Both the position numbers and the translations under genes were made by a program. 64,000 bases of DNA. It comes from Streptomyces sp. DH12 (GTDB lineage: Bacteria; Actinomycetota; Actinomycetes; Streptomycetales; Streptomycetaceae). The stretch spans positions 1 through 64,000 of the forward strand of contig NZ_JAHWGT010000018.1 of NCBI RefSeq assembly GCF_020873895.1, written 5' to 3'. Under the pieces are notes generated by a model. It searched no databases, was not told where the DNA came from, and was given only the letters and a program-made list of their open reading frames with translations. Every line of letters starts with the position of its first letter. Position 1 is the stretch's first letter. Positions 8,971 to 17,262 of the stretch are shown piece by piece.

Positions 8971-10137
8971 TCAGCCGCGCCAGACGCCGGTGGCGAGGAA
9001 CTCGTCGAGCGTCGCGGTGTACGGGGCGATGTCGAGACCCTGCTCCGCCAGCCACGCGTCGGAGTAGTACTTGTCCAGATACCGCTCACCCGGGTCGCAG
9101 ATGAGCGTGACGACGCTGCCCGTCCGTCCCTGCGCCACCATCTCCGAGACGATCTTCAGGGCGGACCACAGGCCGGTGCCGGTGGAGCCACCGGCCTTGC
9201 GGCCGATGGCCTGCTCCAGCGCGCGCACGGCGGCGACGCTGGCCGCGTCGGGCACCTTCATCATGCGGTCGATGGCGCCCGGCACGAAGCTGGGCTCCAT
9301 CCGGGGGCGGCCGATGCCCTCGATGCGGGAGCCGCAGTCGCTGGCGGCCTGCGGGTCGTCGCGCGTCCACCCCTCGAAGAAGCAGGAGTTCTCCGGGTCG
9401 GGCACGCAGACCCGGGTGTCGTACTGCATGTAGTGGACGTAGCGGGCGATGGTCGCCGACGTGCCGCCGGTGCCGGCCGTGGCGACGATCCAGGCGGGTT
9501 CCGGGTACCGCTCCAGGCGCAGTTGCTGGTAGACGGACTCGGCGATGTTGTTGTTGCCCCGCCAGTCGGTGGCGCGCTCCGCGTACGTGAACTGGTCCAT
9601 GTAGTGGCCGCCCGTGTCGGCGGCGAGGGCGGCGGCCACCTCGTACATGCGGCGCGGGTCGTCGGTGAAGTGGCAGCTGCCGCCGTGGAATTCGATGAGG
9701 CGGATCTTCTCGGCGCTGGTGGTCCGCGGCATGACGGCGATGAACGGCACGCCGACGAGCTTCGCGAAGTACGCCTCGGAGACGGCCGTCGAACCGCTGG
9801 ACGCCTCGATGACCGGCTTGCCGGGCCGGATCCAGCCGTTGCACAGCCCGTACAGGAACAGGGAGCGCGCGAGCCGGTGCTTGAGGCTGCCGGTGGGGTG
9901 GGTCGACTCGTCCTTCAGGTACAGGTCGATGCCCCACCGCTCGGGCAGCGGGAAGGGGAGCAGGTGCGTGTCGGCGGACCGGTTGGCGTCAGCCTGCACC
10001 TTTCGCACGGCGTCTTTCAGCCAGGCCCGGTAGGCCGGATCGGTACGGTCCACGTCGATGGTCGCGGCGGGCACGGAGCCCGGCGCGACCGGGCCGGTGC
10101 TCGAACCGGCCGGCTCGGGCTGCTCAACGGTCGTCAC
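8971..10137 (-). CDS. PLP-dependent cysteine synthase-family enzyme, Cds1-like (cysteine desulfhydrase type)
   Basis: This 388-residue fold-type II PLP enzyme resembles mycobacterial Cds1. The Schiff-base lysine is Lys86 in the TGSLKHRLA motif, the substrate loop is [14 protein letters not shown], and the phosphate-binding glycine loop is [11 protein letters not shown]. Cds1 degrades cysteine to pyruvate, ammonia and hydrogen sulfide; a cystathionine- or cysteine-synthase-like role is the alternative. It is longer than CysK (about 310 residues) and carries extra C-terminal sequence. The start at GTG 10137 was preferred over GTG 10146 because GAGGAG lies eight bases upstream of the former and directly abuts the latter. 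Confidence 0.85.
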   Translation of the reverse strand: MTTVEQPEPAGSSTGPVAPGSVPAATIDVDRTDPAYRAWLKDAVRKVQADANRSADTHLLPFPLPERWGIDLYLKDESTHPTGSLKHRLARSLFLYGLCNGWIRPGKPVIEASSGSTAVSEAYFAKLVGVPFIAVMPRTTSAEKIRLIEFHGGSCHFTDDPRRMYEVAAALAADTGGHYMDQFTYAERATDWRGNNNIAESVYQQLRLERYPEPAWIVATAGTGGTSATIARYVHYMQYDTRVCVPDPENSCFFEGWTRDDPQAASDCGSRIEGIGRPRMEPSFVPGAIDRMMKVPDAASVAAVRALEQAIGRKAGGSTGTGLWSALKIVSEMVAQGRTGSVVTLICDPGERYLDKYYSDAWLAEQGLDIAPYTATLDEFLATGVWRG

Positions 10138-10378
10138 GCGTGCCACTCCTCGTCATTGCGTTTCCTGCGCGTCGTGCGCAGGTGCATCCTGTGCGCCCCG
10201 CGCCCCACGGAGACCCTGGGCCCCGGGACTGAACATACCTCCCCCACCTGGGCAAACGATGACTTTGACGACCCATAGGCGGGCCTTGCAGGGCAGGCTC
10301 GGCAGGTGCACTGGTGCGGAAGCGGGTCGTTGTGCAGACTGTCCGTCCTGGAACTGGTGCGAAGGGGGCGGCGAAGCC

Positions 10379-10699
10379 TTGACTGAACCCGAATTCAGCG
10401 CCACGGGGGTACGGATCGAACGGTGGCCGCGCGCGCTGACGCGCGCCGGGGAGGTCCGCATCGAGGACGGCCGGCTGGCCCTGCTGACGAGCAACGGCCG
10501 GGAGATCGACAGCGCTCCGGTCGACGCGGTGCGGGCGGGCAGGCCGTGGTTCGCCTCGCCCGGCTCGGCGGTGGCGACCCTGAACGGCGCCCGCTACCGG
10601 TTGACGATGGGGCAGCGCGAGGGCCGGCCGGACGCCGGCACGACCGTTTCCGGCCGCTTCCTGGAGGTCGTGCGCAGGGCCGGGGGCCGGCGGGGCTGA
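10379..10699 (+). CDS. Conserved small hypothetical protein
   Basis: The 106-residue product has a compact alternating beta-strand pattern (FSATGVRIERWPRALTRAGE, EIDSAPVDAVRAG), resembling small PH-like or membrane-proximal streptomycete proteins, but no family is recognised. A TTG start is proposed because AAGGGGG precedes it by about ten bases and the conserved-looking sequence begins there. An in-frame ATG at 10259 would add 40 residues including a Cys-rich stretch (CADCPSWNWC). There is no signal peptide or membrane helix. Confidence 0.6.
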   Translation: MTEPEFSATGVRIERWPRALTRAGEVRIEDGRLALLTSNGREIDSAPVDAVRAGRPWFASPGSAVATLNGARYRLTMGQREGRPDAGTTVSGRFLEVVRRAGGRRG

Positions 10700-10872
10700 C
10701 GGGGCGTCGGTCGCCGCGAGTTGCGGAGCGGTCACGTCTGGTCCACGCTGGATTGACATCACTCAGGGTGAACCGGCGGTGACGCTGCGATCCAGCCCGT
10801 CGGACAACGAGCCAGCCATCTACTGGATCCGATCCTCGTCTTCTTCCGGACCTACTTCGGGGAGTCGCAGCC

Positions 10873-11430
10873 GTGATCAGCCAGGTAAGCAGCAGGCAGT
10901 GCACGGTAGAGCTCCAAGCCCTGCCGTCGCGGATCCGTCAGGTCCGCAGAATCGTGTCGGCGCAACTGCGCTACTGGAATCTCGATTGCCTGATCGAGAA
11001 GGCGGCGCTCGGTGTCACCGAGCTCCTGACCAACGTGCATCAGCACGCCAAACCGGACAAGGTGTGCACGGTCGAGATCGAGTTCCTGCTCGGTCGGCTG
11101 ACCGTCTCCGTCCACGACCACGACCCCCGACTGCCCGCCGTCGCCGTGCCGCCGGGCGGGCCGGACCCGCTCGCGACGTCGGGGCGGGGCCTCGCGTTGA
11201 TCGAGGCGGTGAGCGAGAGTTGGGGCGCCCGGCCGCAGGGCGAGGCGGGGAAGGTCGTGTGGTTCACGCTGCCGATCCCCTCCGCCGCCCCCTTGGGCAT
11301 CCCCGCCGTCCCGGCCTACGGGACGGCGGGCGGCGGGCCCTTCAGGGAGCCCGTGCCGTTCGGCGACGGCGCCGAGGTGGTGGACGCCGTACGCGGCCAC
11401 GCCGCCGTGCGCTCCGCCGTGGCCGGCTGA
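10873..11430 (+). CDS. ATP-binding protein, HATPase_c anti-sigma/regulatory kinase type
   Basis: The 185-residue protein is an RsbW/SpoIIAB-like HATPase domain: helix with the N-box GVTELLTNVHQHA (about residues 38-50), HDHDPRLP for the G1 region, and TSGRGLALIEAVSESWG for G2. This GHKL type is abundant in Streptomyces and usually phosphorylates an STAS anti-anti-sigma partner or binds a sigma factor; no partner gene is adjacent. A Pro/Gly-rich tail follows residue about 135. The GTG start has GGGGAG nine bases upstream. It lies 442 bases upstream-separated from convergent methyltransferase sequence by a hairpin and a pseudogene. Confidence 0.85.
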   Translation: MISQVSSRQCTVELQALPSRIRQVRRIVSAQLRYWNLDCLIEKAALGVTELLTNVHQHAKPDKVCTVEIEFLLGRLTVSVHDHDPRLPAVAVPPGGPDPLATSGRGLALIEAVSESWGARPQGEAGKVVWFTLPIPSAAPLGIPAVPAYGTAGGGPFREPVPFGDGAEVVDAVRGHAAVRSAVAG

Positions 11431-11456
11431 CCGGGCGGGGCCGCGGCCCGCCGCAC

Positions 11457-11486
11457 GGCCGGCGCCCCGCGTGCGGGGCGCCGGCC
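11457..11486 (+). terminator. Strong hairpin after the HATPase gene
   Basis: A perfect 14-bp inverted repeat (GGCCGGCGCCCCGC and its complement, two-base loop) lies 27 bases after the stop codon of the HATPase gene. It has the form of a streptomycete terminator without a U-run. Confidence 0.65.
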
Positions 11487-11567
11487 GGCCGCGCGGCCAC
11501 CCCCACTCGCCCGCTGCCGTACGGGCGCCGGCGACCTCCCGTACCTACTGGTACGTACACCCGGCGC

Positions 11568-11880
11568 GTGACGACCTCCGCACGACCCGTCGGGGAGGCG
11601 ACCCGCGAGCTGCTGTGGGAAGCGCGGGTACGCCGGGACCGGCCCGAAGGCCGTCCAGCAGCGCGCCGGCGCCGGCCGAGGCGGCACCTACCAGCACGTC
11701 ACCGGGAAGGCCGACCTGGCGCCGGCCGCCGTCGAACGCACCGCGCGGGAGCCACGCGACGCCGCCGAGCGGGCGCTGGGCGGCCCGGGCGGCGGGCGGC
11801 TCGGACCCGCCGAGCGACCCGCGAAGCCGTCCAGGTGCTGGTGGTCGGCGCGCACAGCCGCCGGCGCCCCGGGGCCGGCG
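11568..11880 (+). pseudogene. Frameshifted remnant of a TetR-family (LmrA/YxaF-like) regulator
   Basis: Starting at a GTG, the first frame reads a typical TetR opening (ARPVGEATRELLWEA). Shortly after, the +1-shifted frame continues with RGYAGTGPKAVQQRAGAGRG and then TYQHVTGKADLAPAAVERTA, which match the recognition helix region and the GSxYHHFPGGKxxL motif of the LmrA/YxaF branch of TetR. Several residues that should lie between the two parts are missing, and the C-terminal ligand domain is not recognisable. It is therefore a decayed gene, or less likely a sequencing error. Just upstream is GTACC-TACT-GGTAC (11541-11554), which could be a former operator. Confidence 0.55.
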
Positions 11881-11908
11881 GGCGCCCGGGGCGCGGGCCG
11901 GCGTGGTC

Positions 11909-12673
11909 TCAGCCGGCGGGGACCAGGGTGAGGTAGGCCATGCCGAGGATGTCGCGGTAGCCGTTCAGCCAGGTGGAGCGCTGCCCGTCGACGCGGGCGC
12001 GGATCTCCGGCGCGGCGGGGTGATCGCGGTTCTCGGCGAGCCAGAGTTCGAGGTCGGACCGGTAGTCGGACTCGAAGTCCTCCCACTCCTGCCCGGTCGC
12101 CGTCTCGATCCTGACGGGGCGGAACCCCGCCTCGACGGCCTCGTCGACGAGGGCGCCGAGCAGGAGGTGGTCGCCCTCGTGGGCGCCGGGCCACATCCGG
12201 GCCAGCTCCTCCGGCGCGGGGACCCGCTGCCAGAACCCCTCGCCGAGGAGCACCCGGCCGCCCGGGGTGACCAGGCGCCGCAGCTCGGCCAGGGCGGCGG
12301 CGACGTCGTACGGCCCTTCGGGGTCGCACAGCGCCTGACCGGAACCCATGCACAGGACGACGTCCGCCGGGCCGTGCCGGGTGCCGAGGGCGGACTCCGC
12401 GACGAACGCGGCACGCTCACCGAGCCCGCGCGCCTCGGCGACGCGCCGGCCGCGGGCGAGGTCGTCCTCCCGGATGTCCAGGCCGACGCCGGTGGCTCCG
12501 GGAGCGGCGTCGAGTACGCGCAGCAGGAACTCGCCCCAGCCGCAGCCGATGTCGAGCACGGTCGACGGCCGTGTCGCGGCCAGCTCGCCCGCGAGGCGCT
12601 CGGCGCGCCCCTCGGAGAGCGGCCCGTGGAAGGTGAGGTTGGTGAGACGCGGGGGGAGATCGGTGTCGGTCAT
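11909..12673 (-). CDS. SAM-dependent methyltransferase
   Basis: The 254-residue class I methyltransferase has motif I VLDIGCGWGEFLLRVL (about residues 44-59), the acidic GVGLDIREDDLARG, and the post-I GPADVVLCMGSGQAL segment. The sequence after residue 130 includes GEGFWQRVPAPEEL, typical of small-molecule methyltransferases of unknown substrate. The start at ATG 12673 was chosen over an upstream in-frame start because the Rossmann domain follows at normal distance. It stands alone; the gene upstream on the same strand is a ROK regulator. Confidence 0.85.
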   Translation of the reverse strand: MTDTDLPPRLTNLTFHGPLSEGRAERLAGELAATRPSTVLDIGCGWGEFLLRVLDAAPGATGVGLDIREDDLARGRRVAEARGLGERAAFVAESALGTRHGPADVVLCMGSGQALCDPEGPYDVAAALAELRRLVTPGGRVLLGEGFWQRVPAPEELARMWPGAHEGDHLLLGALVDEAVEAGFRPVRIETATGQEWEDFESDYRSDLELWLAENRDHPAAPEIRARVDGQRSTWLNGYRDILGMAYLTLVPAG

Positions 12674-12850
12674 GATCCGGCACCCTACGTCCGTCGCGGT
12701 CGCCGGGAACCTGGTTTTTCCCCAGCAGGGCGCGGCCCCGCCGTCGCAGGCCATCGCGTACCGGCCGTCGCGGACCGGCTCCGCCGGGCCCGTGCCCGAC
12801 CGGTCGGTGCCCTGCCGCTGGACCCTCCTCCGCGTCGTCCGCCCGTACGG

Positions 12851-14077
12851 TCACACCGCCGTGCGGCCCAGGGCGGTCGTCGGGTCGTCCAGGACAGGCT
12901 GCCACGCCAGTTCGGCGGCGCCCGCGAGGCTGTTGTGGTCCAGGGTGCAGCCGAGGATCGGAACGCCTCCGCTGCGGCCCCACAGGCTGCGGTCGGCGAC
13001 GACGGCGCGCAGGCGCTCGGGCGCGGTCGCGAGCAGTTCGCGGTGGAGGCCGCCGAGGATGATCCGGTCGGGGTTGAGGATGTTCACCAGCCCCGCGAGG
13101 CCCAGACCCAGCCGGTCGACGAGCTCCTCGGTGGCGGCCCGTACCCCCGGCTCGCCCGGCTCCTCGCGCAGCAGGTCGCGGGACTGCTGGAGCAGGGACA
13201 CCTCGGGTCCGGGCACGCGGCCCGCGGCGGTGAGGAAGGCCAGCGGGTCGGTCTCGATGTCCAGGCAGCCGCGGCTGCCGCAGTGGCAGGGGCGTCCGCC
13301 GGGGTTGACGGTGAGGTGCCCGACCTCCAGGGCCAGGCCGGAGCTGCCGGTGTGGAGGCGCCCGTCGACGACGAGAGCCCCGCCGACGCCCCGGTGGCCG
13401 GTGGCGACGCACAGCAGGTGCTGCGCGCCCCGGCCCGCGCCGTGCCGGTGCTCGGCGAGGGCGGCGAGGTTGACGTCGTTGCCGGTGAAGGCGGGTCCGT
13501 CGATGCCGGCGGCGCGCACCAGGTCCGCGAAGACGTCCCGGACGGGCGCGCCGGCCGGCCAGGCGACATGGATCGGGTTGAGGGCGGTGCCCTCGGGTTC
13601 GGCGACGGCGGAGGGGACGGCGAGGCCCGCGCCGACGCAGCGGCGGCCGCTGTCGCGCAGGAGCGCGGCACCGGCGTCGACCACGGCGGCGAGGACCTGG
13701 GCGGGGTCGGCGGCGACCTCGACGCACCCCGGGGCCGTCGCGACGATACGGCCGCCCAGGCCCACCAGCGCGGCCCGGAACCCGTCGGCGTGGATCTGGG
13801 CGGCCAGGGCGACGGGCCCGTCCTCGTCCACGGTGAGCCGGTGCGAGGGACGGCCCTGCGAACCGGCGGCGGCCCCCGGCCGGGAGTCGACGCGGATCAG
13901 CCCGAGCGCCTCCAGTTCGGCGGCGACGGCCCCCGCGGTGGCGCGCGTGACGCCGAGCTCCGCGGTGAGGACGGCACGCGTGGGGGCCCGGCCCGTGTGC
14001 ACCAGTTCCAGGGCCGGTCCGAGCACGCTGCGGCCCCTGTCCAGCCGGGTACGGGTCGTCGTCGCCTTGCCGTTCAT
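12851..14077 (-). CDS. ROK-family transcriptional repressor (XylR/NagC type)
   Basis: This 408-residue protein has an N-terminal winged helix (about 12-75, PTRAVLTAELGVTRATAGAVAAELEALGLI) and a ROK domain (about 90-400) with GNDVNLAALAEHRHGAG and the zinc motif CHCGSRGCLD. ROK repressors sense sugars through the kinase-like domain; the glucokinase signature DxGGTK is absent, which fits a regulator rather than an enzyme. GGGAGA lies nine bases before the ATG. No sugar transporter or catabolic gene is next to it, so its target is unclear. Confidence 0.88.
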   Translation of the reverse strand: MNGKATTTRTRLDRGRSVLGPALELVHTGRAPTRAVLTAELGVTRATAGAVAAELEALGLIRVDSRPGAAAGSQGRPSHRLTVDEDGPVALAAQIHADGFRAALVGLGGRIVATAPGCVEVAADPAQVLAAVVDAGAALLRDSGRRCVGAGLAVPSAVAEPEGTALNPIHVAWPAGAPVRDVFADLVRAAGIDGPAFTGNDVNLAALAEHRHGAGRGAQHLLCVATGHRGVGGALVVDGRLHTGSSGLALEVGHLTVNPGGRPCHCGSRGCLDIETDPLAFLTAAGRVPGPEVSLLQQSRDLLREEPGEPGVRAATEELVDRLGLGLAGLVNILNPDRIILGGLHRELLATAPERLRAVVADRSLWGRSGGVPILGCTLDHNSLAGAAELAWQPVLDDPTTALGRTAV

Positions 14078-14646
14078 GGGGGCGAGTCTCCCATGATCCC
14101 GGGCCCCGGCCGGCAGGGTGCGCGGTTTCGGCCGCTCGCCGGCACCGACGGCCGGCGAGCGGCGCACGCGCCGAGGCCGCCCGGCGATCCGAGCGGCCCC
14201 CGCCTTCGCGGGTCGCCCGGTCCGCACCGACGTCGTCGCCCGCCGTCCGCCCCGTTTTGGCGCGGCCCGGCGGCGCTGTGGGACGTGCGGCTCGGCCCCC
14301 GCTTCGGCCCGGCCCCGGGGGACGCGCCGTCCACGCCGACCGCGCGCCCGCCGACGATCCGGGCCCCGACCGTCTTCCTGCCCGGCCTCCGGAAGACGCG
14401 CCCTGTGGTCGTCCTCGTCGAGCGGACCTTGTGCCGGAGGAGGAGACGCCGGTGCTCCGGGAGCCGTGTGCCCACGCGGCCGACTACGAGACCACCGCGG
14501 CGCGCTGGGCGCGTGGCGAGCTGGTGCGGGGACGTTCGCGGGTCGGGTGCCGGGGCATCCCGGCGGTGAGTGCCCGCGACCGGGCGGCTTCAGAGGGGCG
14601 GGGCAGCCGCTCTGAGGACGCGGCGGGCCGGGCCGTCGGCGTCGGG
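14078..14646. other. 569-base stretch without a convincing gene
   Basis: Open frames exist on both strands here but their translations are Arg/Pro/Gly-rich and match no family; codon third-position bias does not support any of them. A plus-strand frame from about 14429 (VPEEETPVLREP-like) looks slightly protein-like but has no good start site and runs into the antisense of the monooxygenase gene. It may be a decayed gene. Confidence 0.5.
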
Positions 14647-16122
14647 TCAGCCCGCCGCCCGGCCGGCGACGGCGGCGCGGAGGGCGGTCGCGCGGCGGGC
14701 CGGGTCGTGTTCGTCGGTGGCCCAGGCGATGTATCCGTCGGGGCGGACGAGGAGCGCGGTGCGGCGGGCGCCGGCCGCCCAGTGGGCGCGCACGACGTGG
14801 TCGGGCACGCACGGCGTCTCGTCGGCGGGGGTGACGAGCACGAAGCGCCCGGCGCGGAGGGCTTCGTAGAGCCGGGTGCCTCCGGTGAGCTCGACGTCGG
14901 GAGCGCGCTTGCCGGTGAGCGGGTGGCTGCCCTTGGGGGCGGGGTAGGCGATGCCGATGCCGGAGATCATGCCCAGGGCCTTGTACGCCGCGGGGCGGAA
15001 CCGGTCGAGGACGCGGGAGATCAGGGAGCGGGCGGCGCGCTGGAGGGGGTTGTGCGCCATGGCCAGCCGGATGATGGCTCCACTGCTGCGCAGCACCATG
15101 CGGCCGACGGGGTGCCGTTCGGCCTCGTAGGTGTCGAGGAGGGCTTCGGGGGCGTGGCCCGCCAGGACGGCGGCGAGCTTCCACCCGAGGTTGACGGCGT
15201 CCTGGATGCCGGTGTTCATGCCCTGTCCGCCTGCCGGTGAGTGGACGTGGGCCGCGTCGCCGGCGAGGAAGACGCGGCCGACGCGGTAGGCCGGGACCTG
15301 GCGTTCGTCGCTGTGGAAGCGGGAGATCCAGCGGGCGTCGTGCATGCCGAAGTCGGTGCCGAGCGCCGTGCGGGCGATCTCCTTGACCTCGTCGAGGTCG
15401 ACGGGCTCGCTGTCGGGCACCTGACGCTTCCGGTTCCAGCCCATCACGCGGTACCAGCCGTCGCCGAAGGGGGCGAGGAAGGCGAAGGACTCGCCGGTGC
15501 CGTCGACCGTCAGGAGCCCCTCGGGTTCCTCGGCGAGCCGGACGTCGGCCAGGACGATCGACCGGATGACGGAGCGGCCGGGGAAGGGCAGTCCGAGGCG
15601 TTCGCGCACGGCACTGCGGACGCCGTCGGCGCCGACGAGGTAGTGCGCGCGCAGGGTGTACCGGTCCACCCCGGGGCCCTTGACGTCGACTTCGACGGTG
15701 TCGGCGTCCTGGCGGAGGTCGAGGACCTCGCTGTCGTACCGGAAGTCGGCTCCGGCGGCCCGTGCCCTGCGCTCCAGCACGCGCTCGACTTCGTACTGCG
15801 GGCAGATGAGGAGGAAGGGGAAGCGACTGCGGAGCCGGGTGAGGTCGAGGGAGAGGCGGGTGAAGAGGCGGAGCCGGGTGATGGGCCGGCCCTTCTCGAC
15901 CAGTTCGTCGGCGAGCCCGCGGGCGTCGAGCTGTTCGAGGGTGCGGGCGTGGACGCCGAAAGCGCGGGTGAGGTTGCTCGTCTCGTGCGGGCGCCTCTCC
16001 ACGACGGTGACGGCGAGGCCCGCCGCGGCGAGGTCGCCGGCGAGGGTCATGCCGGTGGGGCCCGCGCCGACGACGAGGACGTCCGTGGTGGTGCCGGTGG
16101 TCGTGCGGGGTGTGTCGGGCAT
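14647..16122 (-). CDS. FAD-dependent class A aromatic monooxygenase (RdmE/MhpA-like)
   Basis: The 491-residue flavoprotein hydroxylase has the Rossmann GAGPTGMTLA near residues 19-28, the DG motif LVGADGVRSAVRERLG, and the GD motif FLAGDAAHVHSPAGGQGMNTG. Such enzymes hydroxylate phenolic or polyketide substrates, or inactivate drugs (tetracycline and rifampicin types), using NAD(P)H and oxygen. AGGAGG lies five bases before the ATG. It is divergent from a TetR regulator, and the shared 116-bp region holds two matching operators overlapping its promoter, so it is almost certainly repressed by that regulator and induced by a small-molecule ligand. Confidence 0.9.
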   Translation of the reverse strand: MPDTPRTTTGTTTDVLVVGAGPTGMTLAGDLAAAGLAVTVVERRPHETSNLTRAFGVHARTLEQLDARGLADELVEKGRPITRLRLFTRLSLDLTRLRSRFPFLLICPQYEVERVLERRARAAGADFRYDSEVLDLRQDADTVEVDVKGPGVDRYTLRAHYLVGADGVRSAVRERLGLPFPGRSVIRSIVLADVRLAEEPEGLLTVDGTGESFAFLAPFGDGWYRVMGWNRKRQVPDSEPVDLDEVKEIARTALGTDFGMHDARWISRFHSDERQVPAYRVGRVFLAGDAAHVHSPAGGQGMNTGIQDAVNLGWKLAAVLAGHAPEALLDTYEAERHPVGRMVLRSSGAIIRLAMAHNPLQRAARSLISRVLDRFRPAAYKALGMISGIGIAYPAPKGSHPLTGKRAPDVELTGGTRLYEALRAGRFVLVTPADETPCVPDHVVRAHWAAGARRTALLVRPDGYIAWATDEHDPARRATALRAAVAGRAAG

Positions 16123-16151
16123 GGCTGCCTCCTGTGCTGCCGACCGTTGCC

Positions 16152-16169
16152 TGCCAACGCCTGTTGGCA
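16152..16169. promoter_or_regulatory. TetR operator O1
   Basis: TGCCAACGCCTGTTGGCA is a perfect 7-bp inverted repeat with a four-base spacer. It sits immediately beside the -10 hexamer of the monooxygenase promoter, where binding would block initiation. A second copy of the same CAAC-N4-GTTG core lies 43 bp away. Confidence 0.75.
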
Positions 16170-16170
16170 C

Positions 16171-16199
16171 AACGTAGGACGGGCGGGCGACCAAGTCAA
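16171..16199 (-). promoter_or_regulatory. Promoter of the FAD monooxygenase gene
   Basis: On the minus strand TTGACT (16194-16199) and TACGTT (16171-16176) are separated by exactly 17 bases, close to the HrdB consensus. The -35 hexamer overlaps operator O2 and the -10 touches O1. Confidence 0.7.
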
Positions 16200-16211
16200 C
16201 ACTTGTTGGCC
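16195..16211. promoter_or_regulatory. TetR operator O2
   Basis: TCAAC-ACTT-GTTGG repeats the core of O1 (CCAAC-GCCT-GTTGG) with one mismatch in the left arm and the same four-base spacer. It overlaps the -35 region of both divergent promoters, so one repressor could control both genes. Confidence 0.7.
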
Positions 16212-16231
16212 TACAGACGTTGACCTAGAGT
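16203..16231 (+). promoter_or_regulatory. Leaderless promoter of the TetR gene
   Basis: TTGTTG (16203-16208) and TAGAGT (16226-16231) are spaced by 17 bases. The expected transcription start falls at the ATG of the regulator at 16239, so translation would begin without a 5' leader. This placement also decides the start codon against the in-frame GTG at 16230. Confidence 0.6.
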
Positions 16232-16238
16232 GGGCGGC

Positions 16239-16829
16239 ATGACCGAACCCGATGCCGACTCCGCGACGACCGCCGGCCCGCGCCGCTCGGACGCCACCCG
16301 CGCGGCGATCCTCGAAGCCGCGCGCGAGCGCTTCGCCGCCGACGGATACGAGCGTGCGACCATCCGCGCCATCGCCCGCGACGCCGGCATCGACCCGTCG
16401 ATGGTCATGCGCTACTACGGCAACAAGGAGGGCCTCTTCGCCGCCGCCTCCGAGTTCGACCTGCGCCTGCCCGAACTCGGCACCGCCCCGCACACGCGCG
16501 TCGGCACCGTGCTCGTCGCCCACTTCCTCGACCGCTGGGAGCAGGACGAGGTGCTGACGGCGCTCCTGCGGGTCGGCCTCACCAACGCGGCGGGCGCCGA
16601 GCGGATGCAGCAGGTCTTCAGGGAACAGCTGGGCCCGGTCACCGCGAAGGTCTGCCCCTCGCCGGCCGAGGCCCCGCGGCGGGCGGCGCTGGTGGCCTCC
16701 CAGATCCTCGGCATGGCGATGGTCCGCTACGTCCTGCGACTGCCCCCGGCCGTGGCGATGTCCCGGCAGGAGGTCATCGCCTGGCTGGCACCCACGGTGC
16801 AGCGGTACCTGACGGAGGAGCGGCCGTAG
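16239..16829 (+). CDS. TetR-family repressor controlling the divergent monooxygenase
   Basis: The 196-residue protein has a TetR HTH (about 18-64: ATRAAILEAARERFAADGY, TIRAIARDAGIDPSMVMRYYGNKEGLF) and a short all-helical ligand domain resembling TetR_C_33/AefR-like C-termini (ending VIAWLAPTVQRYL). The divergent arrangement and two CAAC-N4-GTTG operators indicate autoregulation and control of the FAD monooxygenase. The inducer is probably that enzyme's substrate or product. No Shine-Dalgarno sequence precedes the ATG, consistent with leaderless translation. Confidence 0.9.
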   Translation: MTEPDADSATTAGPRRSDATRAAILEAARERFAADGYERATIRAIARDAGIDPSMVMRYYGNKEGLFAAASEFDLRLPELGTAPHTRVGTVLVAHFLDRWEQDEVLTALLRVGLTNAAGAERMQQVFREQLGPVTAKVCPSPAEAPRRAALVASQILGMAMVRYVLRLPPAVAMSRQEVIAWLAPTVQRYLTEERP

Positions 16830-17226
16830 GATCCGGCCCGGCGCCGAGCGAGGACGCCGATGCACACCGGCGACCCGCCCCCCCGGCGGACCCACCCTCG
16901 GCGCCCTCGCCGGCTACGACGCGGAGCGCCGCCCGCCCGACCCGACGGGCCCGCCCGGCCCGGCGGACGGGACGGCGGCTCACCCGTCCGCCGATCGTCG
17001 GCCCCCGCGGAACACCGCGGTGTGGCCGGCGCACGCCGCGGTGCGGCCGGCGCCCTCGCGCCGCGACGCGCCTCGCCCCGCCGGCACCCACGCCCGGACC
17101 CGCCACCGCCGGGTCGTCCGGCCGGGCCCGGCCCGGCCGGAGCCGCCGACTCGCCGCCGCTCGGACACCGGCCCCTTCGCCCACCGCCGGCGACACCGGA
17201 CCGGCACCGGACGTTCACACCGACGG
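16830..17226. other. About 400 bases without a supported gene
   Basis: The sequence is extremely GC-rich and its frames give Arg/Pro strings. Short direct repeats occur (CACCGCGGTGTGGCCGG versus CGCCGCGGTGCGGCCGG near 17010-17050). No start-codon context, RNA structure or family match was seen. Confidence 0.5.
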
Positions 17227-17256
17227 TTGTCGGGCGGCCCGGCAAGCCCCTATCCT
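17227..17256 (+). promoter_or_regulatory. Leaderless promoter of the MFS transporter
   Basis: TTGTCG (17227-17232) and TATCCT (17251-17256) are separated by 18 bases, and the transporter's GTG begins seven bases after the -10. A leaderless transcript starting at the GTG is the simplest reading. Confidence 0.6.
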
Positions 17257-17262
17257 GACTTT

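Noticed and set aside
14257-15240. Plus-strand frame opposite the FAD monooxygenase
   Set aside because: Most of it is antisense to a clearly conserved enzyme, and the part before it has no recognisable family or start context.
16860-17258. Plus-strand 132-residue frame before the MFS transporter
   Set aside because: It is almost entirely Arg, Pro and Ala, runs through the transporter's promoter, and shows no conserved pattern.
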